A stretch of 64,000 bases of DNA, taken from contig NC_008618.1 in the NCBI RefSeq assembly GCF_000010425.1, forward strand, positions 551,946-615,945. Reading direction: 5' to 3'. A program made the position numbers and the translations under genes. Below the pieces are notes generated by a model. It ran no database searches. It saw only the letters and a list, made by a program, of their open reading frames with translations, and had not been told where the DNA came from. The DNA is from Bifidobacterium adolescentis ATCC 15703 (GTDB taxonomy: Bacteria > Actinomycetota > Actinomycetes > Actinomycetales > Bifidobacteriaceae). Shown in pieces: positions 58,419-64,000 of this stretch (the first letter of the stretch is position 1; each line of letters begins with the position of its first letter).

Positions 58419-59362
58419 TGGATGAAGTGAAAGGCTTGTCGGCCGGGATGCGGTTCGCGCTGACAAGGCAGCTTGCCGCGCGTTGCGTCGTGTTGATGGC
58501 GTACGTGTTGGCCGGTTATTGCGTGCCGTGGCTGTGGGGTCTGATTTTGGCCTTGGTATCCGGAGGTCATTATGTGGTGGAATACCATGTGCTTGGCCCG
58601 ACGTTGGTGATGTGCGCGGTTCTGACGGCGGTTCCGGCTGTCAGTGGCTTTCGTTCCCTGATATCCATGGGCGTGGGCCGGGCCGTGTATTTCTGGACCG
58701 AGATGTTCGCCAATCTTTGCTTCTCCCTTGCCTGCTCGGTGGTCATGACGTTGGGGTTCGTGCTGACGCCGAACCATGATGCCGATATCCTCATCACGTT
58801 CCGTGTCGGCAGTGACCTGCAGTGGCTGGCTTGTGTGCCACCATCCGATTCATTCGGACGATTGCGATTCCTGAACCGTGATCTGGGCGGTTCATACGCG
58901 GCCATGAGAACAGGCGTGCGAGGCGATACGGCCAATCCGATGCTGCTGTTCCTGGCGCTGTTCCTGTTGACCGCCTCGGTGGCGATTCTGGGTCAATGCG
59001 TCGGGGAACTGCTGGCGCAGGTCAATCGGTACGGGGCAATCGCCCTGGCGGTGTCGGCATGCATAGCATGGGTCGCGCGTCCATGGCTGTTGAACAGAAC
59101 CGCCACCGATGTCAATCCGATGATATGGAAACTGCTCGAGGCACTGCGGGGACGCTGGTGTCTGATGTGGCGTGAGGGGCAAGCGGCGTCCGCGGCGATG
59201 TACGGAACGTCCAACGAGCGTCTCGTATACGATCAGGCCTACACGTTCTGGCCGATGATGGTGCTTTTCGTAGGTGTGATGATCTTCGGCAACTTGTTGT
59301 GCTGGCTGTTGATCCGGCGTCGTGAGGTGCGTGTTCCGCAGTTGCTGCCGGTATGGTGGTGA
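58415..59362 (+). CDS. ABC transporter permease, partner of the YtrB-like ATPase
   Basis: A 315-residue membrane protein with about six hydrophobic segments (e.g. VVLMAYVLAGYCVPWLWGLI, AVYFWTEMFANLCFSLACSV, NPMLLFLALFLLTASVAILG, FWPMMVLFVGVMIFGNLLCW) and few sequence motifs, typical of ABC-2-like exporters. It shares no permease signature strong enough to name a substrate. It is the last gene of the seven-gene cluster; the Cys leader peptide begins 55 bp after its stop. Confidence 0.78.
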   Translation: MMDEVKGLSAGMRFALTRQLAARCVVLMAYVLAGYCVPWLWGLILALVSGGHYVVEYHVLGPTLVMCAVLTAVPAVSGFRSLISMGVGRAVYFWTEMFANLCFSLACSVVMTLGFVLTPNHDADILITFRVGSDLQWLACVPPSDSFGRLRFLNRDLGGSYAAMRTGVRGDTANPMLLFLALFLLTASVAILGQCVGELLAQVNRYGAIALAVSACIAWVARPWLLNRTATDVNPMIWKLLEALRGRWCLMWREGQAASAAMYGTSNERLVYDQAYTFWPMMVLFVGVMIFGNLLCWLLIRRREVRVPQLLPVWW

Positions 59363-59401
59363 CGATGCTCGGCATGGGCAACACGCCGATGTCCACGTCC
59401 G

Positions 59402-59410
59402 TGCTATCGT
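59402..59410 (+). promoter_or_regulatory. Extended -10 promoter of the Cys leader peptide
   Basis: TGC followed by TATCGT: an extended -10 (TGN) element whose hexamer ends 7 bp before the leader ATG at 59418. This predicts a leaderless mRNA starting at the leader peptide. A clear -35 is not seen, which is tolerable for extended -10 promoters. Confidence 0.5.
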
Positions 59411-59417
59411 ATGAGCC

Positions 59418-59450
59418 ATGTTCAATTTCTCATGTTGTTGCTGTCGCTGA
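59418..59450 (+). CDS. Putative cysteine-rich leader peptide MFNFSCCCCR
   Basis: A ten-codon frame, ATG to TGA, encoding Met-Phe-Asn-Phe-Ser-Cys-Cys-Cys-Cys-Arg. Cysteine is a rare residue, so four consecutive Cys codons in a short frame upstream of Cys biosynthetic genes is the hallmark of an amino-acid-sensing leader. Ribosome stalling when Cys-tRNA is scarce would alter folding or termination downstream. Polycysteine leaderless peptides controlling Cys genes have been described in mycobacteria, so the idea has precedent. A ribosome-binding site is absent, but an extended -10 sits at leaderless distance. The frame itself is certain; its translation is inference. Confidence 0.65.
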   Translation: MFNFSCCCCR

Positions 59451-59476
59451 CCAACCGCCCGAGGGGCGCGTGGTTC
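59449..59476 (+). promoter_or_regulatory. Hairpin overlapping the leader stop codon
   Basis: GACCAACCGCCC (59449-59460) pairs with GGGCGCGTGGTTC (59464-59476) with single-base bulges. A ribosome stalled on the Cys codons or at the stop would mask its 5' arm. The remaining 59477-59728 leader shows no T-run terminator; it becomes C-rich and G-poor near its 3' end (about 59670-59725), which could suit Rho. I see no other gene in this stretch. Confidence 0.4.
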
Positions 59477-59728
59477 ATCGACGCATAACTTGAGATAGGA
59501 CATTCCAACAAGCGGTCGCGCATATCGCAGGCCGTATGCGAATCGCCAAACGATCATTCGAAATAGCGCATCAGCCGAGGTTGGCGCACGCGACGCACGC
59601 GAATGAGCAAGGCAGCATCGCAACAGGTCCCGTTTCAACAACTGCACGCGACGGACGCGAGCTTCTCGAACATACGAAACCAAAACCATTCGAAAAGCCC
59701 ACGAACCGCACCGTGCAAAGGAAACGTC

Positions 59729-60739
59729 ATGACCATCCACAATTCCCTGTCCGAACTCATCGGCAACACCCCGCTCGTCAAACTCAACCACGTGACTGAC
59801 GGCATCAAAGCCACCATCGCGGTGAAGGTCGAATACCTGAACCCGGGTGGCTCGTCCAAGGACCGCATCGCCGAACGCATCATCGACGCGGCCGAACGCA
59901 GCGGCGAACTGAAGCCCGGCGGCGTGATCGTGGAACCGACCTCCGGCAACACCGGTGTCGGACTCGCGCTCGTGGCTTTGCAGCGCGGATACCGTGCGAT
60001 CTTCACCCTGCCGGACAAGGTTTCCGAAGCCAAGCGTGCGGTGCTGCGCGCATACGGCGCCGAAGTGGTCGTAACCCCCACCGACGCCGGTCCGGACGAT
60101 CCGCGCTCCTACTACCAGGTGGCAGACCGCCTCGCCAAGGCGATTCCCGGCGGCTACCGTCCCAACCAGTACGACAATCCGAACGGTCCCGAAAGCCACT
60201 ATCACACCACTGGTCCGGAAATCTGGGAGGCCACCGACCACAAGGTCACGCATTTCGTGGCGGGCATCGGCACCGGCGGCACCATCTCCGGCACCGGACA
60301 CTATCTGAAGGACGTGTCCAACGGCGCGGTGCAGGTCATCGGCGCCGATCCGGAAGGCTCCATCTACTCCGACCCGAACGACGTGCACCAATACCAGATC
60401 GAAGGCGTCGGCGAGGACTTCTACCCGAAGGCCTTCGACCGGAGCCTTCCCGACGAGATAGTGCAGGTCACCGACGCGGAAGCCTTCGAAATGACCCGAC
60501 GCCTCGCCAACGAGGAAGGACTGCTCGTCGGCGGCTCATCCGGCATGGCCGTGTTCTCCGCGCTGAAATACGCCCGCGAGCACGACCTCGACGAAAACCA
60601 GCTCGTCGTGGTGCTGATGCCCGATTCCGGCCGCAGCTATATGGAGAAGATCTTCAACGACGACTGGATGCGAGCCAACGGATTCGCCGACGTCGTGGAA
60701 CGCACCACCAAGCCCAGCCTCGCCGAACAGTACCTGTAA
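59729..60739 (+). CDS. Cysteine synthase / cystathionine beta-synthase-like enzyme
   Basis: A 336-residue PLP enzyme of the OASS/CBS family. PLP Lys lies in NPGGSSKDRIAERIID; the phosphate/substrate loop is PTSGNTGVGLALVALQ and the glycine-rich loop is VAGIGTGGTISGTGHYL. The segment EGVGEDFYPKAFDRSLPDEI resembles cystathionine beta-synthases more than CysK, but there is no C-terminal CBS-pair regulatory domain. Paired with a cystathionine gamma-enzyme, it may make cystathionine from serine and homocysteine, or cysteine from O-acetylserine and sulfide. ATG 59729 follows AAAGGAAACG. A Cys-rich leader frame precedes it. Confidence 0.88.
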   Translation: MTIHNSLSELIGNTPLVKLNHVTDGIKATIAVKVEYLNPGGSSKDRIAERIIDAAERSGELKPGGVIVEPTSGNTGVGLALVALQRGYRAIFTLPDKVSEAKRAVLRAYGAEVVVTPTDAGPDDPRSYYQVADRLAKAIPGGYRPNQYDNPNGPESHYHTTGPEIWEATDHKVTHFVAGIGTGGTISGTGHYLKDVSNGAVQVIGADPEGSIYSDPNDVHQYQIEGVGEDFYPKAFDRSLPDEIVQVTDAEAFEMTRRLANEEGLLVGGSSGMAVFSALKYAREHDLDENQLVVVLMPDSGRSYMEKIFNDDWMRANGFADVVERTTKPSLAEQYL

Positions 60740-60841
60740 AAGACCGTCAAACGACTGTCCGGCAGCCCGATCGCACCTTTGAAACCAATGCCCATCATCC
60801 GAACGACCCAAACCATCCGCTACTTCCAAGGAGTTCCCATC

Positions 60842-62023
60842 ATGACCATCTCGACCAACACCGAAGCCCTCAACGCCACCGCTCTCGCCACCCGCGCCAT
60901 CCACGCAGGCCAGGAACCCGACCCGACCACCGGAGCCGTGGTCACCCCCATCTACATGACCTCCACCTTCAAGCAGGACGGCGTCGGCGGCCTGCGCAAC
61001 GGCTACGACTACAGCCGTTCCATCAACCCGACCCGCAACAGCTTCGACGAGCAGCTCGCCGCCGTGGAAGGCGCGAAATACGCGTTAAGCTTCTCCTCCG
61101 GACTTGCCGCCATCGACGTGCTGCTGCGCTCCACCCTGAAGCCCGGCGACAACATCCTGCTCGGCAACGACGTGTACGGCGGCACCTACCGTCTGCTGTC
61201 CAAGGTGTTCGTGCCGTGGGGCATCGGCCTCGACGTGGTGGACATCACCGACACGGCCGCCGTCTCAGCCGCGCTCGCCAAGAAGCAGTACGCGTACATC
61301 TGGGTGGAAACCCCGTCCAACCCGCTGCTCAACATCACCGACATCGCCGCCACCGCGGCCGTGGCGCACGCGCACGGCACCAAAGTGGTCGTGGACAACA
61401 CCTTCGCATCCCCGGTATTGCAGCATCCGCTCGCAGACGGCGCCGACGTGGTCGTCTACTCCACCACCAAGTACATCGGCGGCCACTCTGACGTGGTCGG
61501 CGGCGCGGTGGTCCTGAACGACAAGGAAACACGCGACGCGGTGGCCTTCCTGCAGAACGCGGCCGGCGCGGTGCCCTCCCCGTTCGACTCCTGGCTTGAC
61601 ATCCGAGGCCTCAAAACCCTCGACCTGCGCGTCAAGCAGCACAGCCGCAACGCCATGAAAGTGGCCCAGTGGCTCGAAACCCGCCCCGAAGTGGAACGCG
61701 TATGGTATCCGGGGCTCGAATCCCACCCGGGCCACGACATCGCGGCACGCCAGATGCACGGCGGTTTCGGCGGCATGATCTCCATCCAGATCGCCGCCGG
61801 TTTCGAAGCGGCCAAGAAGTTCGCCGGAGCCACCGAAGTGTTCACCCTGGCCGAATCCCTGGGCGGCGTGGAATCCCTGATCGAGCATCCGGGCGCCATG
61901 ACCCACGCCTCCGTGGCCGGCACCACGCTCGAAGTGCCCGCCAACCTGATCCGCCTGTCCGTCGGCCTTGAGGACGCGGACGATCTGATCGCTGACCTGG
62001 AGCAGGCGTTCCGCCAGATCTGA
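60842..62023 (+). CDS. Cystathionine gamma-synthase/gamma-lyase
   Basis: A 393-residue Cys/Met-metabolism PLP enzyme. Sequence blocks: LATRAIHAGQEPDPTTGAVV, YDYSRSINPTRNSFDEQLAA, and PLP Lys in VVVYSTTKYIGGHSDVVGG; the C-terminal GGVESLIEHPGAMTHASVAG is typical. Gamma-synthase (to cystathionine) and gamma-lyase (cystathionine to cysteine) are hard to separate by sequence; next to a CBS-like gene, gamma-lyase/reverse transsulfuration is attractive. AAGGAG precedes ATG 60842. Gap to the upstream gene is 102 bp without a terminator, so both probably share the leader-controlled transcript. Confidence 0.9.
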   Translation: MTISTNTEALNATALATRAIHAGQEPDPTTGAVVTPIYMTSTFKQDGVGGLRNGYDYSRSINPTRNSFDEQLAAVEGAKYALSFSSGLAAIDVLLRSTLKPGDNILLGNDVYGGTYRLLSKVFVPWGIGLDVVDITDTAAVSAALAKKQYAYIWVETPSNPLLNITDIAATAAVAHAHGTKVVVDNTFASPVLQHPLADGADVVVYSTTKYIGGHSDVVGGAVVLNDKETRDAVAFLQNAAGAVPSPFDSWLDIRGLKTLDLRVKQHSRNAMKVAQWLETRPEVERVWYPGLESHPGHDIAARQMHGGFGGMISIQIAAGFEAAKKFAGATEVFTLAESLGGVESLIEHPGAMTHASVAGTTLEVPANLIRLSVGLEDADDLIADLEQAFRQI

Positions 62024-62047
62024 ATTCCCTATTTCCGATAGAAGCAT

Positions 62048-62094
62048 GAAACGGCCGGCATGGGCAAGACCCGCGCCGGCCGTTTCGCTCTCCG
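62048..62094 (+). terminator. Terminator of the Cys/Met gene pair
   Basis: GAAACGGCCGGC pairs with GCCGGCCGTTTC (12 bp, perfect) around about 16 nt, followed by GCTCTCC. The T-run is poor. Confidence 0.65.
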
Positions 62095-62128
62095 CGGTCA
62101 ACGCACGGCATTGCTACACTTGGAAACC

Positions 62129-64000
62129 ATGACGCAAGCTGTTGATTCCGCCGATTCCGTAGACCCCCGCGCATTGGAGGCGCTGAACCGCTATTTCGGC
62201 TACGATTCGTTCCGTCCTGGACAATCCGGCATCGTCTCGGCCATCCTCACCGGACACGACGTGCTTGGCGTCATGCCCACCGGCGCCGGCAAATCCATCT
62301 GCTATCAGATTCCCGCAGCGATCCTGCCGGGCGTCGCCATCGTCATCTCGCCGCTGATCTCACTCATGCGCGACCAGGTCGACGCCCTGAACGACGTGGG
62401 CCTTCCGGCCGCGTTCATCAACACCACTCAGACGCCGGACGAACAGGATCTCGTCTTCGCGCAGGCGCTCTCCGGCCAGATCAAACTGCTGTACGTGGCG
62501 CCGGAACGTTTGGAAACCGAACGATTCCGCAACTTCGCCGTCCGTGTGCCGATCTCGCTCGTCGCCGTCGACGAAGCGCACTGCGTCTCCCAATGGGGGC
62601 AGGACTTCCGTTCCTCATATCTTGGCATCGGCGAATTCATCGCCGGACTGCCCACACGTCCAACGGTCGCCGCGTTCACCGCCACCGCCACCGAACGCGT
62701 GCGCCGCGACATCGTTTCGATTCTGGGCCTGCACACACCGTCCATCACCGTCACCGGTTTCGACCGGCCGAACCTGTATTTCGACGTCATCAGCATGCCA
62801 CGCAAAGACAAAGCATCCTGGGTGGCGTCCTACATCGCCAGCCATCCGGACGAATCCGGCATCGTCTACTGCGCCACGCGCAAGGAAACGGAAGCGCTCG
62901 CCGAATCGCTTAACAGCGCCGTCGCCGAATTGCGTGCCGCAGGGGGTGCGGATGTGTCGGATATCGGCACCATCGCCGTCGCCTACCATGGCGGTATGAG
63001 CGCCGACGCACGAGAGAAGGCGCAACGCGATTTCGTCACCGACCGTGTGCCCGTGGTCGTGGCCACCAACGCGTTCGGCATGGGCATCGACAAATCCAAC
63101 GTGCGGTTCGTCATCCACCACAACATGCCCGAATCCATCGAAGCGTACTACCAGGAGGCGGGTCGCGCCGGACGAGACGGCGAACCAAGCCGCTGCACGC
63201 TGTTGTGGAACGAATCGGACATCGTCACCCGCCGCCGGCTGCTCGATTCGGATTACGAAAACGAACGATTGACTCCCGAAGAGCAGGAGGCCGTACGCGC
63301 GTCGAAACGCCGGCTGCTCGACGCGATGGTCGGCTACTGCCGTACCACGGACTGCCTGCACGCGTACATGACCCGGTATTTCGGCGAAACCGCGGGCGCG
63401 GCGGCGAAAACGGACGGCAAATGCGTGGGCGGTTGCGCCAACTGCGAGCACACATTCGAAACCATCGACGTCACCGACATCGCCCGAGCCATCAGCCGTT
63501 GCGTGCACGATGTGAACCAGCATGTCGGCAGCGGCAAAATCGTCAAGGTGCTGCGCGGCTCGAAGGCACAGGATCTAAGCTATCTCAACCCCGAAAGCCT
63601 GCCGTCGTTCGGCATGCTCGACGAAGTGCCGGAAGCGCGCATCCGCGACGTGCTGAGCCAGATGGCCACCGACGGCTTCCTGACGATCGCGGAAGGACGC
63701 CTGCCGATCGTCGGCTTCGGACCCCGTGCGGCGGAAACGGTCGCACCCGAATTCCATTACGACATCAAGAAGATCAAACGTGCTGACGCCCGTGCGCGTC
63801 GAACGCCCGACGTGTCCACTCCCGCTGTCGGATCGTACGTGCCGGATGACGGCGACGAGGCGCTATTCCAGAAGCTGCGTGCGCTGCGACTGGACATCGC
63901 GCGCGAACTTGGCAAACCGCCGTACATCGTGTTCTCCGACAAGACGTTGCGTGACATGGTACGGGTCAAGCCGATTACTGACGACCAGTTCCTTGCCGTC
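62129..64000 (+). CDS. recQ: RecQ-family ATP-dependent DNA helicase (partial, runs off the window)
   Basis: At least 624 residues, open at the right edge. It has all SF2 helicase motifs: Walker A PTGAGKSICYQIP, Walker B VAVDEAHCVSQWGQDFR, FTATATERVRRDIVSILGLH, NAFGMGIDKSNVRFVIHHNM and YYQEAGRAGRDGEPSRCTLL. The RecQ zinc site follows (YCRTTDCLHAYMTRYFGE with CVGGCANCEH), then a winged-helix RQC region; the start of an HRDC-like domain (DDGDEALFQKLRALRLDIAR) lies near the window end. Start ATG 62129; an extended -10 TGC-TACACT ends 8 bp before it and no ribosome site is seen. RecQ unwinds 3'-5' in recombination and fork repair. Confidence 0.95.
   Translation, partial: MTQAVDSADSVDPRALEALNRYFGYDSFRPGQSGIVSAILTGHDVLGVMPTGAGKSICYQIPAAILPGVAIVISPLISLMRDQVDALNDVGLPAAFINTTQTPDEQDLVFAQALSGQIKLLYVAPERLETERFRNFAVRVPISLVAVDEAHCVSQWGQDFRSSYLGIGEFIAGLPTRPTVAAFTATATERVRRDIVSILGLHTPSITVTGFDRPNLYFDVISMPRKDKASWVASYIASHPDESGIVYCATRKETEALAESLNSAVAELRAAGGADVSDIGTIAVAYHGGMSADAREKAQRDFVTDRVPVVVATNAFGMGIDKSNVRFVIHHNMPESIEAYYQEAGRAGRDGEPSRCTLLWNESDIVTRRRLLDSDYENERLTPEEQEAVRASKRRLLDAMVGYCRTTDCLHAYMTRYFGETAGAAAKTDGKCVGGCANCEHTFETIDVTDIARAISRCVHDVNQHVGSGKIVKVLRGSKAQDLSYLNPESLPSFGMLDEVPEARIRDVLSQMATDGFLTIAEGRLPIVGFGPRAAETVAPEFHYDIKKIKRADARARRTPDVSTPAVGSYVPDDGDEALFQKLRALRLDIARELGKPPYIVFSDKTLRDMVRVKPITDDQFLAV

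Noticed and set aside
59363..59728. SAM riboswitch upstream of the Cys/Met genes
   Set aside because: I could not match the conserved core of a SAM-I, SAM-II or SAM-IV riboswitch; the poly-Cys frame explains the leader better. A covariance-model scan would decide.

Overview
The window is a high-GC, gene-dense bacterial chromosome segment. Gene content and protein sequence point to Bifidobacterium, most likely the adolescentis/catenulatum group. Supporting signs are the prfB-ftsE-ftsX-CHAP-smpB block, the actinobacterial DapD, a LacI/GH13 alpha-glucosidase pair, a partial TCA cycle (gltA alone), many lipoprotein ABC binding proteins, and several genes that look leaderless. The genus assignment is an inference; no database was searched.

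Layout: 1-1.2 kb carries a degraded GH94 phosphorylase remnant and an unusual tRNA-Ile with anticodon UAU. 1.4-3.8 kb is rpmE, prfA, prmC. 4-9 kb is a complete branched-chain amino acid ABC operon (livJHMGF). 9.1-12.7 kb is tsaC, a WecA/TagO-type glycosyl-1-P transferase and guaB. 12.8-16 kb is a divergent LacI regulator and GH13 alpha-glucosidase with three matching operator-like sites. 16.2-25.6 kb is housekeeping: orn, HAD phosphatase, Pif1-like helicase, proS, an SSB paralogue behind a cluster of DnaA-box-like sequences, a PepO-type M13 peptidase and map. 25.8-34.6 kb is gltA, dapD, rlmH, a 43-aa membrane peptide, prfB and the FtsEX/CHAP/smpB division block. 34.7-39.6 kb is a polar amino acid ABC system with three tandem binding proteins, one permease and one ATPase. 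39.8-45.5 kb is glmS, an RluA-type pseudouridine synthase, sstT and an orphan binding protein. 45.6-47.8 kb (minus strand) is coaBC-coaX. 48-53.1 kb is a dipeptide/oligopeptide ABC operon.

53.2-59.4 kb is the most distinctive region: one strand, seven tightly packed genes (lipoprotein, membrane adaptor with a peptidoglycan-binding-like motif, ATPase, MacB/FtsX-like permease, YtrA-type GntR repressor, second ATPase, second permease). It is preceded by a good promoter whose -10 runs into a perfect 20-bp inverted repeat. It looks like a repressor-controlled envelope-stress or antimicrobial-peptide ABC module.

59.4-62 kb holds a cysteine-synthase/CBS-like gene and a cystathionine gamma-synthase/lyase gene, preceded by a ten-residue reading frame with four consecutive Cys codons (MFNFSCCCCR). 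It sits directly behind an extended -10 box and is a strong candidate cysteine-sensing leader peptide. recQ runs off the right edge.
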